From: Chaunax sp. Z400
Lineage: Eukaryota > Chordata > Actinopteri > Lophiiformes > Chaunacidae
NCBI GenBank assembly: GCA_037577475.1
Contig: CM075184.1
Coordinates: 9,002,594 to 9,066,593, forward strand
Length of the DNA: 64,000 nucleotides
Direction of reading: 5' to 3'
Shown here: in pieces, positions 27,972 to 39,327 of the stretch
How the letters are laid out: each line of letters starts with the position of its first letter
How positions within the stretch are numbered: position 1 is the stretch's first letter
The notes under the pieces: model-generated
Told to the model about the DNA's origin: nothing
Database searches by the model: none
The model's input: only the letters and a program-made list of their open reading frames with translations
Position numbers and translations under genes: made by a program

Positions 27972-30900
27972 TCAGTCAGAATCATATTTGCCTCCATCCT
28001 CATCTTCGTCGTCATCTTCACCGCGGCAGCCCAGCTCGTGTAGGACTTCCCTCTGGTAGCACTGCCAGCTCCTCCGGCTGTACGAGTGCTCCTCCTCCCA
28101 GTGATCTGTGTGGACGAGATGGAAACCAGCCGATGAAGGATGGGGAAAGACTGATATACGCAATTCTTTATGGGTACCTGGTAATTGGCATTTTGGATTG
28201 GGTTCCAAACCCTTCCACTGTAGTATGAGCCCATCTTAAGTTGTCACATAAACGTGATTCAGATAAAAGATATTTGCAACATATGCAGCTGATAATCGAG
28301 GCTAAGAGTATCGCTGTTGCAGCCGCTAAATGCATGAAGGACCGATGGAATAAAAGATCACGTCAATGCAGAAATTAAAACACATAGAACATCATTGCTC
28401 CAACATTAAGGCAAGAGTAGATCTAATTAAGACGTGTGTGTGTATTCAAATTAATGTGTTGTTCAATGTATTTTTATGCTGTGTCCCGGCCGTGTCAAAC
28501 AGAGGTGGAAGCACATAAAAAATACACATTAAAAAAACATGATTCAAAGCGGTACTTTCAGTTCTTACAAGTTAAACTGATAGTGGTATGGAGAAAACCC
28601 AACATGACAAATAGAAGACAGGAGGGGGGGTGTCCTCCTACACACTGATCCGTACAACAAGCTGGATCTTCTATGAATGATAATGACATTTTCTAGAGAA
28701 CTGCCTAGTCAGTCAACAGCAAACCGGCTCCAGAGGGCTTAGGTGTACAGCACTGAAGGCCCAGGGTTAACCCTGGAGTTTCCTTGCTGACAACATGCAC
28801 ACGTCGTAGTGCACGCCTCAGAACACAAGGCGAAACCTTCAAAGTTTAGATAAACCTTAAAAACATTGTTTCCACACATTTACACAGATTCATTTAGTCT
28901 TTGGAAATCAGTAAGCAGCGTAAACATGAAAACTGAGGATATACAGATGACACACTGAATAACTGGACAGGAACATCCAACATTTGTAACTACAAGCAAA
29001 CTCACCATCACATTGCCACCTGCCACCATATAATGATCACTGCAGTACAATATCCATCCCAATGCTGATATGTTTCAATGACAGTACATCACCAAAACTG
29101 TATTAGTGAGAAGGACCAGCACTTGCAATATGTGCTCTCTAACTTTTACCTCTGGAAACAGAATGAATGCACAAAGATAGTCTGACGTGCTGATTGTTTA
29201 TGTTGGTTTGGCTTGATCGCTTTATGCCAAGTCAGAATCTCATGGATCAGGCTGTCAAACGCTCCTCGTTCCCCCTGTACGCTGCACGACTTTGAATTGA
29301 GTCGTGCGGCTCAAATCGTACAGTATACGCCCAGCTTAAACGGTGACTTACAAATAAGATCTCAGGACACTGTGAGGCTGAAAAGTACTGTGATTTTGGA
29401 CAACGTTTGGGCTCAACAGTAAACCAGCTATTTTTGGAAAAGGACCATGAAGCATCCCTCAAAGTGACAAGCACTGATGTGGTCTAAAACATACTGCCAA
29501 ACACTGCAATTGTAGCCTTACCCATGTACTGTATGTAGCTTCTCCAACACAGGCCTTAGATCAGACATGTCAAACTCAAGGCCCGTGAGAGCTTGGAAAG
29601 AATATAATTTGCTTGTAATATAATTGTATGCCGCTTTACAGAAGTACAGTGGCCATAAACTACAAGTCCAACAACGCATCTCGAATTTGTTACCTGTGCA
29701 GTGAAGGCGTCTAACTGCTAGATATATACACGTTTGTGCTTATTGGAGCTTAATGGAGTTGGAGTTAGTCTTACACCCTTTTAGGGCATCCATAACGCTG
29801 ATGTGGCCCGGGATGAAATTGAGTTTAACACCCCTGTCTTAGATTAATCTAACAGCCATGTCCTAATAAACCCTTCAAACTTAAATACTTACCACCATAG
29901 CGCTCCTCTCTGTCACTATCTGAATCACTCTCCTCATCAGGGTAGTCATTCCTCCAGTTTGCTTCATCATTTTCATCATCCTCATCTTCATACACCTCCT
30001 CTTCGTGGACCACAAGGTCAGGCACCTGGAAAAACAAGCAGTTTATCTCAAAGCCTCCTTTTTGGATTCAGCATTGCTTGTAATGTCAGAGAAATTTTTT
30101 ACAATAATAATAATGTCAGCTTTGGGATTTACCCCACAAACTGACATTAAAACTTTTGGAAAACCACTATGTTCCACTAAAAGTAAAACCACTATGTTCC
30201 ACTAAAAGTACTTCAAAAGAAGAGAGACACCCCTGTTGGGAATGTTTAAAGTGTTGGGATTTTTAAAAATATAAGAATGCAAGAAAGTTTTATGCTGCTT
30301 TCTATAGAATTATGGAACATTATTGAAGTACATACAATTTATCCTTATGGTGGTTCTCATCTACCACATCGGAACAGCAGCATGTGGAGAAACAAGATTA
30401 CATTGTAGTGAACGACCTAAACCAGTGTCTGATCCTGGGCCACTGCCTCGAGTTAATAAAGACAAAATTTACAGGTAGACAAAGACCATCTGTACGCCAG
30501 CCAACTGGCCATTTATCCAAACTAATTTTAAGGACACAACGGGTGTGTTTGGACCCCTTGCCTCTCTACTTCGCCCAATTCTTCATTCACTCACTCCGAT
30601 TTCAGCACTCATTCATCTGTCCGTCCATCCATCCACACACACCAGTTCTCCCTCATCGGCATAGGCCCTGACAGACAGGATGTCCTGGATCCACCCTCGT
30701 GTGGCCATTTCCTGGTAGTAAAGATCATAGACGTAGTCTGCATCCTGCTCCCGCTGCTCTTCCCCCAGTCTCTCTCCAGATATGCTCAGACACTCCCGCA
30801 GCATTTTGGTGTTGTTACACAGGATCGCTTCTGGGTCTGAAGACAACATCTTTACAAAAAAACATCAGAGAGAGGAGTCAATCAGTACTGAGGCTATCTG

Positions 30901-33178
30901 TAATAGCAATGTTGACTATTGCCTGGACCTAGAACACCAACATGATTATTAATCCAGGGTTAAAATAGTAGTATTAGAAAATACTTGATGCCAAAGTAAA
31001 GGGAAAATAGGTAATAGGTAAGCAAAAAAGTATCACTTTCACTTTTCTTAACCTAAAATCTTACCAATAGTGCTGGTTCAGAAAAAGTTGCTGAACACAT
31101 GACACATTTGTACGTAGAAAGACATCCAGTAGTTACTTACCTCCAAGGCCCAAGAATCCCACACAATGTAATTTTATACGATATCATGCGTCCTTAATAT
31201 TGTATCATTTTAAATCATATAAAATATGTTTATCTATTTTGCTACTTTCTTAAATGTGAAGCAGGGTCAACATTGCCAGGCCTCTTTTTTCACTATATAG
31301 TGGATAAGTTTGACTATTCAAAAGAACCAATTCAACAAGAACCATGGTGAATGATGCCATTACAGACAATATCCTACAAAGACTCATCTTTAACCAGTTC
31401 CAATTAGAAGGGGCGGGAAGTTTAGCTCAGGAATTTTGGAAATTTTGAAAAAAACAATTTTATGCTATTTTCTCCCCAAAAACATTGTATGTGTCCTTGT
31501 GGTCTAATAAAGATGTTGAATGTATTTCCTACCTCATAAGTCATTCGCAAAGTGTTCTTTTGGGAATATGTTATATGTTTACAATGTAAACTGATTTCTT
31601 TATTACTAATTGTTTTTGCATATTGAAATGCCTGTAAGTCTCGGCGACATCGTAAATGAGGGTAACCTCAACTGTCTATTCGAGAATAAATAAAGGTTTG
31701 AATGAATGAATGAATGAATGAATGTTTTGAATGCTACAAATCAGTACAATGTTTACATCCTGCTTCAGTGTCTAATACCGATGAGTGGGGGGTTTAGGTT
31801 TTGGTTTCCTTATCAGCTGTCCAACAATAAGGAAACTGAAACCTAAATCCCCAAAGGCATGCATGTGTGCTTATGACAAAACAAAATGTTTATTATATTT
31901 ATGTCTGTATATGACAAGGTAAATACAGTAGTATAAATTACCCCAAAATTCCCAGTTTATTCCCATTTATTCCCGTTAATTCCCATTGAAAGTTTACAAC
32001 TTTGAATATTCCTGGAATTTTGCAACCCTAGTTCCAATAAAGCTCAACTCACCTTCCCAGTAGACTTATTCTGGTCCTCTTCAGTCTCATGTAGGAGATC
32101 AACCACCTGGATTTCACCAAGTCCCAAACATTTGTCTTGCTCTTTCCCAGTTTCCTTTACGCCCTCAGGAGCATCTGTCTGGGGGTTTTGTTGCTCAGCT
32201 GGACTTGACAGCCCTGTACGGTGGCTAGAGACTATTCTGTAGCGTTCCTCCCTCCTGGTGCACCATTTTGTGCTCCGCAGGTCCCCTATTATCCGCTGTG
32301 AACTGGTGGCAGAGGGGCGCTGTGCGTGGGCCATGCGAGGCCGAGTCAAAGCCTGTCGAACCTGGGCCTGAACAGGAGCATCCTGGTGATGAGAAGACAA
32401 AGGTGAAAATACAGGGGGCACTTACAAGAATATGGGAAGATTTGAGTCCTAACACCAACTATAAGGATAAGGAAATCAAACACGCACCAGACAATTATTG
32501 AAGAAAAATCTCAGCAGACATTAATTAGTTTAACAGGTATTAATAGCTTATGACGAGTCACATAAAGACAGTTTGAGTCTAAACCTTGTTAGTCCATATC
32601 ATGATATTACAATATTAGTGTTATTGTTAAAACGTTAGCTACGACGGTTTTGGATTAAGTTAAATTATTTTTTACGCCTGCAAAACACATTACAACACCG
32701 TTCACCATCAGAAATGAGGTAACGCTTTCTCAGGCTAAGGCAGGTTGGGGCTAATGTAACATGCTAGCCAATGTTGGCTAATCGTTGACTAGCCTGATTG
32801 TTATGCTAACAACTACTAGCAGATAGAGCGCTTTGTTTGGACTATCATCCTTTAAGGCAGTGGCTACAATTCAGATAGCTATCAGCCAGTCAGTCTTTCT
32901 AAAGCGTTGCGTTTGTACATATTAGCTAACTGTTCTTTCCACCGTCAGCAGCGGTTGGTTAGCTAAAACAGTAGCCGTGGGCCTCTCACCTGAGTCGCTA
33001 CGGTCGCCACGAGTTTGAAAACAGAGTTTTCCACCTCGGCTTCATTGGGCTCCGGTACCGTTTCCCCCGAGCTCTGGGACGTCTCTGGACGGATACGTTT
33101 ACACGCAAGCAACAAAGCATCTGCGGGATCGGTCCCCCTTTTTCTCTTAACTCGCAGAACCGTCGTGTTTGGGTCCAT
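27972..33178 (-). CDS. slc7a6os: SLC7A6OS, Iwr1-type RNA polymerase II transport factor
   Basis: Homologue of yeast Iwr1, which helps carry assembled RNA polymerase II into the nucleus. Exons (minus): 33178-32990, 32382-32053, 30849-30643, 30025-29893, 28105-27972; phases fit and give 330 residues. The start MDPNTTVLRVKRKRGTDPAD is the conserved N-terminal block (VLRVKRKR). Exon 2 carries the basic KWCTRREERYRIV region. Exons 3-4 carry the Iwr1 domain: YVYDLYY, then the acidic DENDEANWRNDYPDEE motif. The C-terminus is acidic (EDDDEDEDGG). Three introns or flanks hold transposons, including hAT-like insertions at 29562 and 31405. It is convergent with SLC7A6, as in other vertebrates. Confidence 0.93.
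29562..29836. mobile_element. hAT-like non-autonomous element, 275 bp, with 8-bp TSD
   Basis: Termini CAGACATGTCAAACTC and (reverse) CAGGGGTGTTAAACTC match at 12 of 16 positions. The flanks CCTTAGAT (29554-29561) and TCTTAGAT (29837-29844) form a near-perfect 8-bp target duplication, as hAT transposases make. It lies in SLC7A6OS intron 4 (between 29893 and 28105). Confidence 0.8.
31405..32030. mobile_element. hAT-like non-autonomous element, 626 bp, with 8-bp TSD
   Basis: Perfect 8-bp flanking duplication GTTCCAAT at 31397-31404 and 32031-32038. The left end is TAGAAGGGGCGGGAAGTTT. The right end, read in reverse, is TAGGGTTGCAAAATTCC. The interior includes the piece CAGGAATTTTGGAAATTTTG near the left and repeated TTCCCATT near the right. 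A LINE-like tail with (GAAT)n at 31698-31723 and a hairpin at 31787-31852 are nested inside. It lies in SLC7A6OS intron 2. Confidence 0.75.
31787..31852. repeat. Imperfect inverted repeat (hairpin)
   Basis: Arm 31787-31813 (GGGGGGTTTAGGTTTTGGTT plus 7 bases) pairs with 31827-31852 across a 13-base loop with few mismatches. It is nested in the element at 31405-32030. Confidence 0.8.
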
Positions 33179-33300
33179 CTCGTCCCTCTGTTTGAGTTTG
33201 TCTGGTTTGTGTCTGGCAGGAGGAGAGGAGGAACAGAGAGCTCTAACTCCACCCTTATTTCCGGGTACTATAAACGTCACATCATGGCGGGATCCGGAAG
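33179..33300 (-). promoter_or_regulatory. slc7a6os: Probable SLC7A6OS promoter region
   Basis: Upstream of the start at 33178 the sequence has ETS-like sites (TTTCCGGG at about 33258 and CCGGAAG at 33294-33300) and a YY1-like CATGGCGG (33283-33290). This mix is typical of housekeeping promoters. No TATA box is placed convincingly. Confidence 0.4.
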
Positions 33301-35628
33301 GGGATTTACGAATCCTACTATGTAATATAAACCAATACGATATATATGATATGATATAATGATTACTTTCAGATTTAATTATCTTTATTTGTATAACAAT
33401 TTTCATACAAGCAAAATGTGACAACGTGCTTCATACGGTGAAAACAGTAGTCACAACATCCTCAACCACACACAAAGAAAATCAATGAAAAACGAAAAAT
33501 AAACTTTCTAGAGACTAATATAAATAAAATGCAAAAAAATGGCCAAAGAAATTAATGAATAAAGTTCAATTAAAATGCAATTAAGATATTTGCTTATAAA
33601 TCAGTAACTGAGGAAACACTGTCATGAATGCTGTAAATTAATTGTTCAGAACCGCTGAACAATAAGCGACTCCCTTACCTCTGTTACTATGGGCTATTAT
33701 AAACTTACTGGACTTCTATGCCACTATGGTAATTATCTTTGTAATACTTAATTGTACATTCAAAATATCATCTATAACATTTTTATCTGGCTCATTTGAT
33801 AATGCAGTGTAGTATTCAACTTTTTGTTGAAATACTGAGACACTTTTGTAATGATTGTATTTTAAAAAAATATTATTTCCCCTCCTCCTGCTGTGTTTTT
33901 GTACACTGTGCTGCTGCAATACTGTACATTTCCCCACTGTGGGACGAATAAATGGATATCTTATCTTATCTTATTCAGGTGCTAAATGTCCAATAAGTAG
34001 TACCTTATATGATATAATCTATATTTATTTAATTTATTTATTATGTGACAAGGTGTGACTGGTGTATCTGTGGACCAACTTTAAGGCTAGAATGGGGGCT
34101 ATATTTTTAATTTGGGTTTTAAATTATAAGGTACCAAAAACTGACAACGCCACCTAGGGTTTACTAGAGCCTAGGACTAGCTCCAAAACAAACCGCAATA
34201 TTTCAAAACTCGTTTTAAATGTCGTACGAAGACAATATAATGGTGACGACTGGCAAACACCTTGGTAATATCCTTATAATGAAGTCCAACGTTAAAGTAT
34301 AGCTCAATGAACTACTGTTATTTCCACACACTAACATACAGTAGTGGGCCGACATGCACTCTGCTCGCCAAATACACTGTACTTTCTCGTGAGCACGGGA
34401 AACTTTCTCATGTCCTATGTCCCTATAGGGGCTCCGTAGAAATCCATCCTAGAAGAAACAGAATTCTTTTTATTTACAAATACTCTGAGTTACACTGTGA
34501 TTCACCGGTCCACATAATCTCTTCTTAGTATTTGTTTGATGCTCCTGGAAGTCCAGTGGAGGCCAGTGTTTCCTGCTCCAACTCTAAGCAGCTGTGATGA
34601 TGTCTTAAACAATACTGTGCCTCTTACAAAGTTAGGAAGTTACGAAGCAAATGTGCTACTGGCTGAATATATAAGTACACCCAGCTCCCCGTGGCTGCAT
34701 CCTTTTGTTCCATTACTCGTGCTAATATTGTATGAAAAAGCTTTTTTTCTTGTCTTATAGACATATTTTAGATGAATGAGTGCAGTCAGCACACTGGTTA
34801 TTTCCTGTAATAATAATAGACTAATAAAAGACTAATAACAATAGTAATAGTAATATAGCTAAACAGCAAGAGATTAATATGGTTAATAAATGGGTTTATG
34901 TTGACATACATGTGAGATTCCTCTCTATATCTCGCTATATGAACAGACTAGTGATACATTTCATTTTAATAACCTTTTAACATCATCCTAATGAACCTGA
35001 AACATGCTGTCCCATATTACCAGGCTACATTTGGTCATTTATAATAATAAAATAAACACAATTTCCCAAATATTAGTCCAATTTTATAGCCTGATATAAA
35101 AAGTCAATCTGAAGCACGTGTAACTTCTCTGAACCTCCTGCTTAAGTAGAAATCAGTTTTCTTATGTCCCAAATGACCTGATGTCGCCTGAATCCACCCT
35201 GTATGACCCTGAAATGATAAATAAAGTTGATTGAAACTGATAGAAGTGCGACGCTAGCTCTCTCTCTCTTTCTCTGTTGTTAAAAGTCAAGCTAGCTCAC
35301 CCAGCGGTCGACCTCTCCCTGAAATCACTTTAAATAAATATCATCCATCCATCCAAACAAAAGGTGTTTCCTTAAATAGAATTAAATGTCGGTGATTTAA
35401 ACGAATGGATGTATTTGTGAACGCAATCCGCAGCAAAATAGGATCGTAGGTGTTATTTTGTTACGATGTGAGCAAAAGACCCGCGTGCCCCTGTCATGAT
35501 GAACACAAACTGAATCAGGTAAACACTAATAATAATATAATCACATATCTTTGTATTGAAAAGGTTTTGGAAAGGTTTAAAAGTGTTTTAATCGAGCAGG
35601 AAAACGACCAATGGCGGACAGTATTTGT
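33301..35628. other. Gene-free interval with LINE 3' tail
   Basis: No coding pattern. About 33880-33975 looks like a LINE 3' end: CAATACTGTACATTTCCCCA, then ATAAATGGATATC and a short (TATCT)n tail. The rest is AT-rich. The open frames at 34307-34760 have no recognisable domain. Confidence 0.45.
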
Positions 35629-35694
35629 GTATCCATGGATACCGTGACGCGCCAAGCGATTATCGTAATGACCATAACGCGTATCCATGGATAC
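35629..35694. promoter_or_regulatory. Pair of identical 14-bp palindromes upstream of the coiled-coil gene
   Basis: GTATCCATGGATAC, a perfect palindrome, occurs at 35629-35642 and again at 35681-35694. It resembles an RFX X-box dyad in layout but departs from the consensus half sites. The position, about 180-250 bases before the start codon at 35875, suggests a promoter element; the factor is unknown. Confidence 0.35.
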
Positions 35695-35874
35695 ATAAAC
35701 AATGGACTCTATGACGCGAAGTTCAGATGTAGCCAATATAACTCGGTTGTTAAAGCCGGTCTGTTCATTGTTCCACCGATTGAACTGCGAACCGCTAGCA
35801 CCACTTAGCGGATACACAGCGACTATCAACAGGCAATCAATTCATCTCTGATCGATTGTACAGTATTTACAACA

Positions 35875-37734
35875 ATGTCAAGACGAGGAGGAAACTACCG
35901 CGAGGTAAGATGATCAACCTTTGACACTTTTAGTCACCGCTGCACTTTGAGACAAGTCACGTCTATTTATGTGTATAGAACATTTAAAATAACATAGTGG
36001 AACATAGTGTTAGCCAAAATACTGTATATGGCAAATAAAACCAGGAGGACGAATTTCAACAAATAAAACGAGTTAAGATATGAAAACAAATGAAATTCAT
36101 TAAGAACAATTGTAAACAACTGAGCTATAGAAAGAGAATTAGACATAAGACCAATAACATTGTATTAAAGTTTATTTAATCCACTCAGTAAAGTGTTGTC
36201 TGTAGGGAAAAGTGCTTCTTCTGCCTACAACAGATTTCCTACTGTGTGATACTAAAAGATGTCTTTGCTTATTCTGTACAGGCTGGTTTTAACAGGCCAA
36301 ATGCTGAAAGCACACAGAACAGGACAATGGAGGAGGAGAAAAGAGAAAAGGAGTTGGTTGGTCTTCGCTTGCAGCTCGTCCTTCTGAAGTCAAAAAATAA
36401 GGAAACAGAACAGGACTACAAAGAGCTTCAAGGTGCGTGTCTGGAGGCAAGAGAACTGCTCATGGAAAAGAACAGGAAGATTTCAGAGCTGTCTGAGCAA
36501 TGTGCCAGTTGGGAGAGGAAGTCAAATCAACTCCAACAGGCCAACAAGAACCTGGAGGACTTCACTCAGAAGACCAAGAATGATCAGTCCTCTGCAGAAG
36601 TCCAAAGGCAGGAGGAGCTCCAGCTCCTGAGGGAGAAGGAGACCAGGCTACAGGTGAGCCCCCTCAGATCATATTTTACATTCTAACAACTTATATGTGG
36701 AAACTTTAGATTATTGGTGCAGTTTGAATGTGAAGGTTTAGGTTTCAGAAAAAAACATGAAGAAGTTTAATGTGTGAATCAGAAGTTTGAATTAAACTAA
36801 CTGTAATATCTGGCTATATGACACACAGGCAGCTCTAAAAGACAGCGAGAAGAAGTGTGGCGCTCTGGAGGAGGAGCTCAGAAAGAAACTGGCTGAGTCT
36901 GAAGAACGCCACCTCTTAGAAATGAAGGAGAGAGACGAGAAGTGCTGGAGGGATCTGTCTCAGCAGGCAGAGAAGTTTCAGAGGGAACTCTCTGAGAAGG
37001 ATGAGAGCTCCCTGGAGCTCCAACGCATGACGGAGGAGAACAGCAAGATACAGGTGAGCTCCCTCAGATCATATTTGAATTCAAATAACTTATTTCTGGT
37101 TGAGTTAGAACATGAAGGTTTGGTGTTCTGAAAAAAGTATGAAGAAGTTTAATGTGTGAAACAGAAGTTTCAGATAAACTAACTATAATATCTGACTCTA
37201 TGACACACAGGAAGCTGTAGATGAGAACAGGAAGAAGTTCTGCGTTCTGGAGGAGGAGCTCAGCAAGACGCTGAGTGAGAAGGAGGAGCGTCACCTTCTT
37301 GATCTGGCCGAGAGAGAAGAGGATTGCAGGAGGGATTTGTCCCAGCAGGTAGAGAAGTTCCAGAAGGAACTCTCTGAGAGAGACGCCATCCTGCAAAAAC
37401 GTCTCTCTGAGAAGGATGAGAGCCTCCTGGACATCCAACGCCTGAGGGAGGAGAACACCGGGCTACAGGTGAGCTGCCTCACATCATGTTTTACAGTCTA
37501 ACTTCTTTCAGAAGACTTCAGATCATAGGTGTACATAAATGTGTTTTTGGCTACGGCCACCAGGGGGAGCAGTGAGCCCCCTGAACCTACAGCCAGATGT
37601 TTGGAGGTGAAATCTAACCTGTTTTTCCTTTTCAGGAGCTCTTAAAAAAGAAAAGCAAGAAGAAGAGCTTCTGGAGCCGAGTCTTCAAGCACAAAAAGAA
37701 GACTCCTGGTCCCTCAGAACCCAGACCTGTCTGA
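35875..37734 (+). CDS. Coiled-coil protein of unknown function, built from repeated exons
   Basis: Not recognised. Exons 35875-35904, 36282-36653, 36829-37053, 37211-37468 and 37636-37734 join in frame (all phase 0) to give 327 residues. The start is MSRRGGNYRE. Almost the whole protein is a charged coiled coil rich in Glu, Lys and Gln with heptad-like Leu spacing. Exons 3 and 4 encode related segments (LEEEL, then ERHLL, RDLSQQ, EKFQ, ELSEKDES), and their introns are also alike, so the unit was duplicated in tandem. The last exon is a basic tail, KKKSKKKSFWSRVFKHKKK, which could bind membranes or nucleic acid or act as a nuclear signal. There is no signal peptide or membrane segment. A polyadenylation signal follows at 37847. 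Confidence 0.75.
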
Positions 37735-37846
37735 GGAAACCCTCACTCCTCTCCTCCTACTTTGAAACCCTACCACACCTCCCTGAACACCTCCTCTTTT
37801 TCCCTTCCCTGACTCCCTCTATGCCTAAATGAATGTGTTAAATGTA

Positions 37847-37852
37847 AATAAA
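37847..37852 (+). terminator. Polyadenylation signal AATAAA of the coiled-coil gene
   Basis: AATAAA 113 bases after the stop at 37734, in AT-rich sequence. Confidence 0.6.
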
Positions 37853-38164
37853 TAACACATCAACAGTTTCTGAAGTATCGATTGACTCATTTGTATATAG
37901 TTGACAATCATTTCTCCTCATATACACAACATTACAATGAAAGGGACACACTGAGTGAAATCATGCAGATCACATGACAGCTGATTAAACTAAGTAAAAG
38001 TGTTACCTTATGGAATATTTCTAATGACTCATTAATTGATCTTTGGCTGATGAAGCAACTCAAACTCTGTTTAATTCTTTATCATTTATTTTCCTAAAAT
38101 GAGCTCAAGGTTTTCATAACAATGACAAAAAATGTCATTTTAATTCAACTTGAATGAAAACCCA

Positions 38165-38335
38165 GTTACATGGACCCTATATGACATGCTTTTGGTGGTT
38201 GGAGGAAGCCGGAGAACCTGAAGGAACCCGCGCAGCACGGGGGGAACATGCATACTCTACATAAAAGTGTCACAGGTCCTCAAATGGATTTGAACCCAGG
38301 ATCTGCTTGTTGTGAGACTACAGCGCTACACGCTC
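38165..38335 (-). mobile_element. Degenerate tRNA-headed repeat
   Basis: Read on the minus strand: a tRNA-like head with CACAACAAGCAGATCCTGGG and TTCAAATCC (decayed B box), then GCATGTTCCCCCCGTGCTGC and TTCTCCGGCTTCCTCC. This order matches a very common fish repeat known to me from general experience. Pieces of the same type are at 45275-45390 (tail part) and perhaps 57190-57260 (head part). Confidence 0.6.
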
Positions 38336-38562
38336 TGTATTTTTTAAAAATTCATTACCCCTGTTGTGAGAAATAGGAGGAGCAAATGAAACATTTGGGT
38401 CATAGCTCTGCCAACATCCAAAATGTGCACAGTCATAACAAAAAATGTCATCACGGAATTTTATCTTTTTTTTGTGTGTTTGGTGTGAAGTTTTGAGATA
38501 GTGCGTGGTTGTGTGTGAGTGTCAGTGTGGGTGGGTGCAGATGACCGATCACAATAAATACT

Positions 38563-38657
38563 GTATATATATATATATATATATATATACGACTGTGCAC
38601 GTTTTGGATGTTGGACATGTGGCCTATATATATATATACATATATATATATAGGCCA
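38563..38657. repeat. (TA)n microsatellite with palindromic second block
   Basis: A TA run at 38563-38589 is followed by a TA-rich near-palindrome at 38620-38657, bounded by TGGCC and GGCCA. Confidence 0.9.
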
Positions 38658-39327
38658 TATTGTCTGTAAAAAGTGTTTTTAAAAAAGTAAAAAGTACAAC
38701 TACTTTTAATAAATAAACTAATAAAAGTTGCTTCACCAGCGGTTTTTTGTTCTGGCCTTAGGGTTAATTAAAATGCCCCCACCATAAGGATAATCAAATA
38801 AATACGTAGTAGAAAAAACATTAGGAGAATCAAAAACCAACAAAAGGATCTTAAAATCATTTATAAAGCAGACATCTAGCGGATAGATTTTTAGATACAA
38901 ACACAGCATATGTCTACATATAAAGCATACTGTACAGAGTTTTGAAAATTTAGGATTGATTTTGAATATGTTTTTAAAACAGTCGACTGAATTTAGTACT
39001 GGCCACGCTTCAATGTTGCTGTTGGCTTCTATGGAAATCCTGGAGTTTAATCCAAAACCCGTCTGATAGCCCAAACAGACCATAAATTCAACAGTTTAAG
39101 GCAAGCAATACATTTCTTGGCCTGCTTTAGCAATTTGAGCAAACAAATGTTTGCAAACAAATGTGATTAAATTCAAATCATGACACAGGTAGATGTGACA
39201 TGCAAGGAAGTTAATCCCTCAAGAGAATTGGTAGCATTTATGACAATAAATCATGAGCTTAAGTCTTGAGCAATTGCAAAATAAATGTTGTGAACTTGTG
39301 TGTCAACATTTGTGTCTTCTGGATCAG
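38658..39327. other. Gene-free interval
   Basis: AT-rich sequence with no recognisable exon. The 116-codon open frame on the minus strand (39083-38733) has no domain I can name and no splice context. Confidence 0.4.

Noticed and set aside
35629..35694. Canonical RFX X-boxes
   Set aside because: The palindrome has the dyad layout but its half sites differ from the RFX consensus, so it is kept only as an unexplained pair.
38733..39083. Minus-strand frame of 116 codons as a gene
   Set aside because: No recognisable domain, AT-rich composition and no splice or promoter context.
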